This document shows positions 1 to 5,452 of a stretch of DNA of 7,399 nt, piece after piece (within the stretch, counting starts at the first letter, position 1; every line of letters begins with the position of its first letter). The translations under genes were made by a program, and so were the position numbers. The notes beneath the pieces are model-generated. The model ran no database searches, was not told the origin of the DNA, and was given only the letters and a program-made list of their open reading frames with translations. Source of the stretch: Ignavibacteriales bacterium. Its GTDB lineage: Bacteria > Bacteroidota > Ignavibacteria > UBA10030. The stretch is from contig JACRFF010000209.1 in assembly GCA_016218005.1 (NCBI GenBank), positions 1 through 7,399 on the forward strand, written 5' to 3'.

Positions 1-234
<234 letters not shown>

Positions 235-340
235 ATTTTCATTCTCAACTTTGAGTTTGAAACCTTAGCATTTGCACCGCTTGCGCGGTGCCGTTTTAAG
301 GTGTGAAACCCGACTAATTGACGTTAGTCGTGCACACTTT

Positions 341-350
341 TCAAAGAACA
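341..350 (-). promoter_or_regulatory. boxA-like antitermination site
   Basis: The minus strand reads TGTTCTTTGA, close to the bacterial rRNA boxA consensus (E. coli TGCTCTTTAACA), and lies in the single-stranded interval between two leader stems. In known rRNA operons boxA RNA binds NusB/NusE to prevent Rho termination. The role here is inferred from sequence and position. Confidence 0.6.
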
Positions 351-366
351 GCCTTAGGATAAAAAT

Positions 367-383
367 ACCCATCGACGATGGGT
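367..383 (-). terminator. terminator-like hairpin inside the rRNA leader
   Basis: An ACCCATCG/CGATGGGT stem (7-8 bp) with a very small loop is followed on the minus strand by ATTTTT and on the plus strand by TTTT. By sequence it resembles a weak intrinsic terminator in either direction. It lies downstream of the rRNA promoter and just upstream of boxA, so it may be a leader stem or a roadblock for transcription; true termination is doubtful. Confidence 0.35.
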
Positions 384-439
384 TTTGAATTTCTAAGGAA
401 CTTGGCGTTTCGCCATCCACTACCTTGTAGTGGGCACAT

Positions 440-468
440 AATATAGCATAGCGATGCTTTATTGTCAA
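440..468 (-). promoter_or_regulatory. rRNA operon promoter (sigma-70 type)
   Basis: On the minus strand a perfect -35 hexamer TTGACA (463-468) is followed by a 17-nt spacer (446-462) and a -10 hexamer TATATT (440-445). The segment just upstream of the -35 (about 469-484) is AT-rich, as in UP elements. Transcription would start near 433, giving a leader of about 200 nt before mature 16S. The same TTGACA-17-TATATT architecture recurs at 1697-1725. Confidence 0.8.
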
Positions 469-483
469 CAACAATTTTGAGAA

Positions 484-810
484 ATGTTTGTCTCGGATGT
501 GTTGCGGTATGTCCCTCAAACATTCAATTTGCGTTTAGCAGACCAACGATGTATATGAGCGGTCCATTGCCGACCAGTAAGGCGAGGAAAGAGATGGCTT
601 CGCCAAAACATCGCATGGTCATTGTTCCCGATAGAAAGCATCGGGACTGAATCCTTTGTTCTTGCTTTGACAAGAGTGGATTCAGTATGCACTCGCGCGG
701 AAGTTGAGTTCCGATGCCGATATTCCGCAAACGAAATTTCGCTCAATGGCAGCGGGATTGTTCGGCCACGTCATCGCATCAATCTCTGACCCTTGTCCGT
801 AAAGAGGTAT
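484..810. other. gene-free stretch with inverted repeats
   Basis: No reading frame here has a convincing start, ribosome site and protein-like composition. The stretch contains three inverted repeats: AATGTTTG/CAAACATT at 483-490/517-524, TCCCGAT/ATCGGGA at 626-632/640-646, and ACTGAATCC/GGATTCAGT at 646-654/678-686 with an inner TCTTG/CAAGA stem. A 10-bp palindrome CGAAATTTCG lies at 732-741. The region is upstream of the rRNA promoter and downstream (minus sense) of the gene at 1023-1673. Confidence 0.5.
626..686. repeat. two abutting hairpins
   Basis: One stem (TCCCGAT/ATCGGGA, 7-nt loop) ends where a second begins. The second is a 9-bp stem at 646-654/678-686 with an inner 5-bp stem at 660-664/671-675. 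Neither is followed by a U-run, so intrinsic termination is unlikely. It could be a structured RNA, an RNA 3' end, or an intergenic palindromic repeat. The TCCCGA/TCGGGA core also appears in the hairpin at 4371-4399. Confidence 0.4.
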
Positions 811-1022
811 TCAACGTCGGGCATTGACATTGGATTGATAGAGCTTTCCATCGGGGCCGTACTCCCGCCACAAAGACAACGGGCAAGCGTGCCTTGCTTC
901 GCCGATCCCGTTGGTGTTGTAGATAACGCACGTTCCTTTATGGAAAGGTGCACACTGCTTCTGTCGGAATCAAATCGGGGTTATCGGTGAAAGGAAAATA
1001 ACAGGGAACGGAATCGGCAAGA
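765..1022 (-). pseudogene. possible frame-broken coding remnant
   Basis: On the minus strand, protein-like sequence runs across three frames in succession. One frame reads ADSVPCYFPFTDNPDLIP and stops just after VCTFP near 927. A second, free of stops from 969 to 814, has no ATG; it reads CAPFHKGTCVIYNTNGIGEA and later WREYGPDGKLYQSN before its stop at 811-813. The third continues with PDVEYLFTDKGQRLMR and a stop at about 771. One or two single-base indels would join these into a Cys-containing polypeptide of about 80 residues. I do not recognise the family. It could be a decayed gene, an assembly or sequencing indel, or chance. It starts immediately after the stop codon of the 1023-1673 gene. 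Confidence 0.22.
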
Positions 1023-1673
1023 TTATTTCTGCCGTAAAATATCTTGCCGCACTTGACGCTCGAGGCGAAGATGTTCTTCGGCAGAAATCTTGAGCTTCTC
1101 TCGCAAAGTATCTAGCCGCTCAAAGTCGCTGGCAGATATCGATCCATCCTTCCACGCCCCCATAATCGCTTCGAGATAAGTCTCAACTTGAATCTCTTGT
1201 TCCAGGCCGGCGTGTTCTTGCTCGGAGATGCCGAACGATTTGCGGAGTGTGGCAATCAATGTTTCTTCATCTTTGCTTATTGAGCCATCTGCCCATGCCT
1301 GCTTGAGCGCCTGCACGTATGCCATAATGGTAGCGGGATTTGCTGTCGTTTCCGGTGGTGCCGGAGGTTTTGGCACAGGCGGTTTAGATGCGGCAGGTTT
1401 CGGTACTTGTTGCTGCTTCAGTTTTTCAGCTTCTGCGGCTCGACGAGCTTCTTCGGCTTTTCTCTTTGCTTCAGCCTCAGCCGCAAGTTTGGCATCATCG
1501 GCTTTCTTTCGCGCTTCTTGTTCGGCGTGGTCGACTTCTGGAGACGGCGGGGCGGAAACAACCGGTGGAGGCGGGGGTTCAACAGCGCCAGGTGCACCTC
1601 CTCCTTTCTTCTGTTCAAGAATTCTTCGCTTCAGCTCTTCGACTTTGCGTCGCTGTTCATCAAGTTCTGCCAT
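1023..1673 (-). CDS. coiled-coil/proline-rich protein with two C-terminal TerB-like helical repeats
   Basis: A 216-residue protein of unknown function, with no signal peptide or membrane segment, so probably cytoplasmic. Residues 2-22 form a charged helix (EQRRKVEELKRRILEQKK). Residues 24-46 are Gly/Pro-rich with a run of five prolines. Residues 47-90 are an Ala/Glu/Lys/Arg coiled coil, and 91-110 a PKP-type linker. The C-terminus holds two copies of a unit of about 45 residues: 117-161, with AWADGSISKDEE then SFGISEQEH, and 164-207, with AWKDGSISASDF then KLKISAEEH. This AW-DGSIS-(8-12)-LR-(4)-IS-EEH pattern resembles helical TerB-type repeats; naming the family is tentative. The start at 1673 lies about 17 nt below the predicted transcription start and has only a weak Shine-Dalgarno (GTGGTG). 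The gene is divergent from the YIP1 gene. Confidence 0.75.
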   Translation of the reverse strand: MAELDEQRRKVEELKRRILEQKKGGGAPGAVEPPPPPVVSAPPSPEVDHAEQEARKKADDAKLAAEAEAKRKAEEARRAAEAEKLKQQQVPKPAASKPPVPKPPAPPETTANPATIMAYVQALKQAWADGSISKDEETLIATLRKSFGISEQEHAGLEQEIQVETYLEAIMGAWKDGSISASDFERLDTLREKLKISAEEHLRLERQVRQDILRQK

Positions 1674-1696
1674 TCAGCACCACGGGATCTGATGGT

Positions 1697-1725
1697 AATA
1701 TATTCCTAATTGCTCCGAATGTCAA
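1697..1725 (-). promoter_or_regulatory. sigma-70 promoter of the coiled-coil gene
   Basis: The minus strand shows TTGACA (1720-1725), a 17-nt spacer and TATATT (1697-1702). These are the same hexamers and spacing as the rRNA promoter. The predicted start is near 1690, leaving an untranslated leader of only about 17 nt before the ATG at 1673. This suggests strong constitutive expression. Confidence 0.7.
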
Positions 1726-1739
1726 CGCTGGTTCTGGGA

Positions 1740-1770
1740 TTTGCTCGGAACGATTAAATACGTACCTTTG
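1740..1770 (+). promoter_or_regulatory. candidate promoter of the YIP1 gene
   Basis: TTTG at 1740-1743, a 19-nt spacer and TACCTTTG at 1763-1770 fit the -33/-7 consensus known for Bacteroidetes primary sigma factor (TTTG, 19-21 nt, TAnnTTTG). The same bases can be read as a poor sigma-70 site (TTGCTC, 16 nt, TACCTT). Because two other promoters in the window are of the TTGACA/TATATT type, the match may be chance. Confidence 0.3.
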
Positions 1771-1827
1771 TCGCAGGTTCATCGTGATCGTTTCATACCT
1801 CCATCACTATTGCAAGGAGAGAATGTT

Positions 1828-2574
1828 ATGGAAGAACAACCTCTGAAACCCGCACCATCATTCACCTCGACGATGGCGAATGTTTTCACTACTCCCGGAG
1901 AAGCCTTTGGCTCGTTGGTCGGAACAGAGTCGAGCGTGATGCAATGGCTTGCACCGATGATTGTATCTTTCGTGCTGGTCATCGCCTCCGTGTATTTGAT
2001 TTCTCACAACGAGACGCTGCGCCAACAACTTATCGATACCCAACGCGCGGCAATGGAAAAACTGGTCGCCGAGGGGCGACTGACGCAGGAACAATTTGAC
2101 GCCCAGATGGACCGCTTGGAAGGTGGAAGCAGTTCAATGTTCATCATCTTCGGAACAATCTTTGGGACAATCTTTACTGCTCTCTTTTATTTTGCCGGAG
2201 CGTTGTTCCTCTGGCTCGCAAACAAGTTCATCCTCAAGAGCGCTCAACCGTACGGGACGCACCTTGAACTTTATGGCGTTGCATCGTGGATTAGCATTCT
2301 CGGCGGTATGATCACATTGCTGATGATGGTAGGGATGGGTTCGATCTACGCCTCTCCGGGCGGATCGCTCGCCGTTCTGAGCAGCTTCGATGCGACAAGC
2401 AAACTGCACCGATTGCTAAGCTCGCTCAACATTTTTACGGTTTGGCAGGTGGTGGTAATTGGCGTAGGATTAGGAAAATTTTCCGGCAAATCTTCGGGGT
2501 TAAGCATAGGTATCGCATTTGCCCTGTGGGCGGTGTGGGTCGTGCTAAGTCTCTTCCTACGCATCGGCGGATAG
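1828..2574 (+). CDS. YIP1 family integral membrane protein
   Basis: A 248-residue inner-membrane protein of the Yip1-domain type. The bacterial members are poorly characterised and no reaction is known. The N-terminus (FTSTMANVFTTPGEAFGSLV, 12-31) is the typical cytoplasmic lead-in of this family. Hydrophobic segments lie at about 40-58, 104-130, 148-174, 200-216 and 222-246, giving about five membrane spans. A charged, helical insert at 61-99 (ETLRQQLIDTQRAAMEKLVAE) separates the first two. The start at 1828 is supported by the strong site AAGGAGA at 1814-1820, 7 nt upstream; the frame is open further upstream to 1741, but that extension lacks a ribosome site and is not membrane-like. It is divergent from the coiled-coil gene and convergent with the kinase. 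Confidence 0.85.
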   Translation: MEEQPLKPAPSFTSTMANVFTTPGEAFGSLVGTESSVMQWLAPMIVSFVLVIASVYLISHNETLRQQLIDTQRAAMEKLVAEGRLTQEQFDAQMDRLEGGSSSMFIIFGTIFGTIFTALFYFAGALFLWLANKFILKSAQPYGTHLELYGVASWISILGGMITLLMMVGMGSIYASPGGSLAVLSSFDATSKLHRLLSSLNIFTVWQVVVIGVGLGKFSGKSSGLSIGIAFALWAVWVVLSLFLRIGG

Positions 2575-2582
2575 ACACTTCA

Positions 2583-2594
2583 AGCAAGCTTGCT
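2583..2594. repeat. 12-bp perfect palindrome
   Basis: AGCAAGCTTGCT, 9 nt after the YIP1 stop codon and just before the terminator. It may add to 3'-end structure of the YIP1 mRNA, or be incidental. Confidence 0.35.
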
Positions 2595-2602
2595 CTGAAA
2601 AC

Positions 2603-2638
2603 AAAAAGCGCATCGGCTCATCACCCGTTCGCTTTTTT
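2603..2638. terminator. bidirectional intrinsic terminator between convergent genes
   Basis: AAAAAGCG (2603-2610) pairs with CGCTTTTT (2630-2637), with a 19-nt interior that can add a CGG/CCG stem. The plus strand ends in TTTTTT, serving the YIP1 gene. The minus strand ends in CGCTTTTTGTTTT, serving the histidine kinase gene whose stop is at 2656. Position and U-tracts on both sides fit shared termination. Confidence 0.75.
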
Positions 2639-2655
2639 ATGATGCACAATCTCAA

Positions 2656-4290
2656 CTAACTTTTCGTCGGCAGCAGAATACGAATGGTCGTTCCTTTCCC
2701 CATCTCGCTGTCGATTTCAATCCTTCCTCCGTGGTCATCAATCACCTTCTTGACGATCGCCATACCGAGTCCCGTGCCGTGCTTCTTGCCGTAAGTCATG
2801 AACGGCTCGAAGATGCGTTTCTTCACCTCATCCGGCATGCCGGTGCCGGTGTCGGTAAACTCGACCTTCACAAAATTTTTCTCTTCCACGGTGCTGACTG
2901 TTAGCGCACCGCCGTTGGGCATCGCATCCCGCGCATTGCTGGCGATGTTGTAGAACACGCGCACCATCTTATCCTGATCCAGCTTGATAACACCCTTGAA
3001 CTCCGGTTTCTTGATAAGTTGAACTTTATTTTTCTCAAGGTCTTTCTCGATGAAGTCAAGCACATTGTCCATCACCTCGCCGAATTCAAGTTCTTGGAAG
3101 TTCATCGCGCTGACGCCGCGGGTGAAGTCCAGAATCTCTTGAGTCATGTTCACGAAGCGGTCGACCTGATGAATCATTTCATCGGCAAGTTTGGCGGCCT
3201 CTTCATTGCCAGATTTTCGTTTCATCACCTGCGCATACACGCGCAACGTACCCATCGGGTTTTTGATATCGTGAATGATGACGCTGGCCATACGCCCGAC
3301 CGCAGAGAGTCGCTCGTTCTGCACCATCTCCTGCGCCATCCGTGCGTTTTCGATGGCAACCGAGGCGTGGGCAGAAAGCGCATCAATGAATTGTTCATCG
3401 TCCGTTCCAAAAACTCCATCGCGCTTGTTCAGCAACTGAAACACGCCGATGATTTTGCCGTCCTTGTTTTTCATCGGCATGCAGAGCATGTTGTGCGTTC
3501 GATAGCCGGTTCGTTTGTCTACATCCGGATTGAATCGGGGGTCGTTGTATGCATCAGGAATGTTAATGACCTCGCCCGTCTGCGCAACAAAACCTGCAAT
3601 ACCCTTTCCCATCGGCAATCGAATTTCCACCATGTTCGACCCCTGCAACACCTTCGACCAAAGTTCCTGCTTGAAAGGATCGACCAGATAGAGCGTTCCG
3701 CGATCAGCCTCGATACTTGTGGCGGCGGCGTCAAGAATCAACCCTAACAGCTTGTCAAGGTCTAACGTGGAATTGATGATCTTGCTTGCTTCAATGAGTC
3801 TGTTCAGCTTGACGAAACGCGTTTCGAGAGCACTGTGCTCTTCTTCTAACTTCTTGACGATCGTATCGTTGGCTTTGCGTAGACGGGCAGAAACTTCTTT
3901 GAGGAGATTGTAGGCTACTCTCAGGTCGGATTGTACGAACTTGTCGAACTCCTCCTTGCTCATGTGGTAGATGAGGCAGTCTGTTACACACGTTACGCGC
4001 GCGGAGCGGCGCTGGCCGTCAATCATGCTCAACTCGCCGACAATCTCTCCTTTGCCGAGGACATTGAGCGTGGTTTCCTCGCCGTAGCTTGTCAGCCGCG
4101 AGATGCGAACGAAGCCCCGCTCAATGAGATAGACTGTGTCGCTGGGAGAATCAAGGTCGACAAGTACTTTTCCAGCCGGATATTCTTGTTGATGGAAGAG
4201 CTTAGCGAGGGACTTAAGAATGTTCCGCGGCACCCCTTCAAAGATCGGGGCTGAGAGCAGGCTATTGATTCTTTCGTCAACCTTGGGCAT
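2656..4290 (-). CDS. sensor histidine kinase with cyclic-nucleotide-binding and GAF domains
   Basis: A 544-residue soluble kinase without membrane segments. Residues 10-135 are a CRP-type cyclic-nucleotide-binding domain. Its phosphate-binding cassette reads GELSMIDGQRRSARVT (85-100), keeping the Glu86 and Arg95-Ser96 pair that contact cyclic nucleotide in CAP. A helical linker (136-165) leads to a GAF domain (about 165-320, with SIEADRGTLYLVD and LCMPMKNKDGKIIGVFQLLNK). The phosphoacceptor region has H-box VIIHDIKNP with His340. The ATPase domain shows the N-box NIASNARDAM (448-457), G1 box DTGTGMPDE (480-488), F-box FEPF (494-497) and G2 box GTGLGMAIVKK (505-515). All catalytic motifs are present, so it should autophosphorylate. 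No receiver domain or response regulator is adjacent, so the partner must be elsewhere. Both the kinase fold and the domain order are clear; the ligand is inferred. Confidence 0.93.
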   Translation of the reverse strand: MPKVDERINSLLSAPIFEGVPRNILKSLAKLFHQQEYPAGKVLVDLDSPSDTVYLIERGFVRISRLTSYGEETTLNVLGKGEIVGELSMIDGQRRSARVTCVTDCLIYHMSKEEFDKFVQSDLRVAYNLLKEVSARLRKANDTIVKKLEEEHSALETRFVKLNRLIEASKIINSTLDLDKLLGLILDAAATSIEADRGTLYLVDPFKQELWSKVLQGSNMVEIRLPMGKGIAGFVAQTGEVINIPDAYNDPRFNPDVDKRTGYRTHNMLCMPMKNKDGKIIGVFQLLNKRDGVFGTDDEQFIDALSAHASVAIENARMAQEMVQNERLSAVGRMASVIIHDIKNPMGTLRVYAQVMKRKSGNEEAAKLADEMIHQVDRFVNMTQEILDFTRGVSAMNFQELEFGEVMDNVLDFIEKDLEKNKVQLIKKPEFKGVIKLDQDKMVRVFYNIASNARDAMPNGGALTVSTVEEKNFVKVEFTDTGTGMPDEVKKRIFEPFMTYGKKHGTGLGMAIVKKVIDDHGGRIEIDSEMGKGTTIRILLPTKS

Positions 4291-4335
4291 TGGTTGGCTC
4301 GTAAGCGCTTAGAGCTTTCTCATCGAGTCTATGCA

Positions 4336-4364
4336 ATGATAACACTATTCGCGCCCGAAATCAA
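4336..4364 (-). promoter_or_regulatory. candidate promoter of the histidine kinase gene
   Basis: The minus strand reads TTGATT (4359-4364), a 17-nt spacer and TATCAT (4336-4341). This predicts a start near 4329 and a leader of about 40 nt. There is no obvious Shine-Dalgarno before the ATG at 4290. The palindrome at 4371-4399 lies directly upstream of the -35. Confidence 0.4.
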
Positions 4365-4370
4365 TGAACT

Positions 4371-4399
4371 ACCCTGCATCCCGACAGTCGGGACAGGGT
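4371..4399. repeat. strong intergenic hairpin (TCCCGAC/GTCGGGA core)
   Basis: TCCCGAC (4379-4385) and GTCGGGA (4387-4393) are separated by one base, and ACCCTG (4371-4376) pairs with CAGGGT (4394-4399). The result is a stem of about 13 bp with a 2-nt bulge. No U-run follows on either strand. It lies downstream of rdgB and immediately upstream of the kinase promoter, so it may stabilise the rdgB mRNA end or be a dispersed palindromic repeat. Confidence 0.6.
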
Positions 4400-4440
4400 A
4401 TCCGGTGAAATTCGCCGTAGCATCCAACCCGCCTACGCTA

Positions 4441-4494
4441 CCCGCTCCGACTCGTCGGAGACGAGGCGAGAAGCTTCGGCGGATTCGCCTCGCC
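4441..4494 (+). repeat. palindromic element, copy A
   Basis: CCCGCTCCGACTCG (4441-4454) followed by TCGGAGACGAGGCGAGA (4455-4471) matches, in reverse orientation, the two ends of copy B at 5305-5369. Copy A lacks about 24 nt found in the middle of copy B. It folds as CTCGTC/GACGAG (4451-4456/4460-4465) or, alternatively, TCCGAC/GTCGGA, plus GAGGCGA/TCGCCTC (4463-4469/4485-4491). Non-coding, in the spacer after rdgB. Confidence 0.6.
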
Positions 4495-4502
4495 ATTCAT
4501 CC

Positions 4503-4538
4503 CCGTAGTCCAGCCTTCGTAGCCGTAGGCTACTACGG
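4503..4538. repeat. second intergenic hairpin (CCGTAGT/ACTACGG)
   Basis: CCGTAGT (4503-4509) pairs with ACTACGG (4532-4538) and AGCC (4512-4515) with GGCT (4528-4531), an 11-bp stem with a 2-nt bulge and a 12-nt loop containing another CGTAGCC motif. With the two elements to its left, it makes most of the 4291-4609 spacer potentially structured. Confidence 0.5.
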
Positions 4539-4609
4539 CGGAGTAGGCCAAGCTATGGAGTATTTCCCAAAGGGATGGATACCCACTGGCGAAGGCGAAG
4601 AAACTCTCA

Positions 4610-5218
4610 TCACACGCCGACGTCAGAAGACAGATGCCGCAAAAGAATTTCTCTCATCTTCGCAAACGCCTTCGAGCGATGACTGATCTGATTCTTTTCC
4701 TCTGCGGACAACTCAGCGTAGGTTCGCGTAAAGCCGTCTGGAATAAAGATGGGGTCGTAGCCGAAGCCGTTCGTTCCCCGCGGCTCCTCGCCAAGCACGC
4801 CGAGGCAAATTCCTTCTGCAAACTCCTCGGTATTTTTTCCGACAAGCGCGAGCACGGCATGGAATTGCGCCCCCCTTCGGCGCGGCGCTACTCCTTGCAT
4901 CTCCGCAAGCAATTTTTGATTGTTGTTCTCATCCGTCGTGCCGACGCCTGCATATCGTGCTGAAGAGACACCCGGCCTTCCATTGAGATAAAAAACCTCC
5001 AACCCGGAATCATCCGCAAGCGAGAGTTCTCCCGTTCGCTTGAACACGGCACGTGCCTTGCGCAGTGCATTCTCACGAAACGTCTCACCATCTTCGATCA
5101 GAGCAAGCTCTGGCGCGACTTCATCGATGGCAACGACTTCGAGCGGAATGTTGCGCAAAAATGTCCGCAGTTCATTGAGCTTGTGCCGATTCCGCGACGC
5201 AAGAATAAGGCGCTTCAT
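4610..5218 (-). CDS. rdgB: dITP/XTP pyrophosphatase (RdgB/HAM1 family)
   Basis: A 202-residue cytosolic enzyme that hydrolyses non-canonical purine triphosphates (XTP, dITP, ITP) to monophosphate and pyrophosphate, keeping them out of DNA and RNA. Family motifs are all present: SRNRHK near the start (8-13), ETFRENALRKA (45-55), the catalytic ADDSGL (68-73, Asp69), GRPGVSSARYAG (80-91), TNGFGYDPIF (149-158) and SHR (179-181). The length is normal for the family. The start is set at 5218: AGGA lies 5 nt upstream and the protein then begins MKRLILAS. An ATG two codons earlier (5224) is possible, but the long upstream open frame to 5443 crosses a palindromic repeat and is not part of the family fold. 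The gene is divergent from xdhA. Confidence 0.95.
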   Translation of the reverse strand: MKRLILASRNRHKLNELRTFLRNIPLEVVAIDEVAPELALIEDGETFRENALRKARAVFKRTGELSLADDSGLEVFYLNGRPGVSSARYAGVGTTDENNNQKLLAEMQGVAPRRRGAQFHAVLALVGKNTEEFAEGICLGVLGEEPRGTNGFGYDPIFIPDGFTRTYAELSAEEKNQISHRSKAFAKMREILLRHLSSDVGV

Positions 5219-5241
5219 CTTCATCCTGCTGTAAGTGACTC

Positions 5242-5253
5242 GATTTGCAAATC
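5242..5253. promoter_or_regulatory. 12-bp palindrome upstream of rdgB
   Basis: GATTTGCAAATC is a perfect dyad, 24-35 nt upstream of the rdgB start codon, in the spacer between divergent rdgB and xdhA. Its position would suit an operator or a site overlapping the rdgB promoter. No regulator is encoded next to it; the function is inferred. Confidence 0.3.
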
Positions 5254-5304
5254 CAACATACCAAAAAAGTTCAGCACGGGAAAGGGGGAACAACGATTTT
5301 CCGT

Positions 5305-5369
5305 CCCGCTCGCCTCTCGCCTCGTCTCCGACCAGCCTCGACGAGTCTAGGCGGGCGAGTCGGAGCGGG
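5305..5369 (-). repeat. palindromic element, copy B (inverted relative to copy A)
   Basis: The minus strand carries the 14-nt block CCCGCTCCGACTCG (5356-5369) and the 17-nt block TCGGAGACGAGGCGAGA (5315-5331), identical to copy A but separated by about 24 extra nt. The ends are complementary: CCCGCTC (5305-5311) and GAGCGGG (5363-5369). An inner CTCGTC/GACGAG stem lies at 5321-5326/5340-5345. It occupies the middle of the rdgB/xdhA spacer. Confidence 0.6.
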
Positions 5370-5406
5370 CCATCGGCTGCCAGAGCGTCCGTGGAAGAGT
5401 TTCTTC

Positions 5407-5435
5407 TTGTAATTCGGTCTACACTCCCGTATTTT
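5407..5435 (+). promoter_or_regulatory. candidate promoter of xdhAB
   Basis: TTGTAA (5407-5412), 17 nt, TATTTT (5430-5435): four of six consensus bases in each hexamer with ideal spacing. The predicted start is near 5442, leaving about 11 nt before the ATG at 5453 and no clear Shine-Dalgarno, so a nearly leaderless message is possible. Confidence 0.35.
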
Positions 5436-5452
5436 TCTTTCAAAGCGGCATA

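Larger units (their letters stand above)
235..433 (-). ncRNA. 16S rRNA leader with nested hairpins
   Basis: This is the predicted transcribed leader between the rRNA promoter and mature 16S. Visible stems are: 417-423 with 427-433 (7 bp at the very 5' end of the transcript); 403-407 with 411-415; 352-357 with 393-398, enclosing the strong hairpin 367-374/376-383; 301-305 with 333-337, extending 311-317/324-330; and 274-280 with 285-291, capped by a GCAA (GNRA-type) tetraloop on the minus strand. A boxA-like site sits in the middle. Such leaders normally load antitermination factors and help pre-rRNA folding and RNase processing. The function is inferred from position. Confidence 0.6.

Noticed and set aside
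524..730. Minus-strand frame ending in a hydrophobic stretch, suggestive of a small membrane protein
   Set aside because: No ribosome site, and its upstream part spans the paired hairpins; too weak to call a gene.
1228..1692. Open frame of 154 codons antisense to the coiled-coil gene
   Set aside because: Its Ala/Ser/Phe runs mirror the Glu/Ala/Lys repeats of the real gene.
3019..3747. Open frame of 242 codons antisense to the kinase gene
   Set aside because: It is the complement of conserved GAF and kinase coding sequence; the His/Arg/Val-rich translation is typical of a shadow frame.
4371..4399. Intrinsic terminator for rdgB
   Set aside because: The stem is strong but no U-tract follows on the minus strand, and it is more than 200 nt past the stop codon.
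4294..4686. Open frame of 130 codons on the plus strand overlapping the rdgB end
   Set aside because: It runs through several palindromes, antisense to rdgB, has low-complexity Arg-rich sequence and no ribosome site.
5219..5443. N-terminal extension of rdgB to the upstream ATG at 5443
   Set aside because: The added residues cross the palindromic repeat, are not found in the RdgB family, and a better ribosome site precedes 5218.
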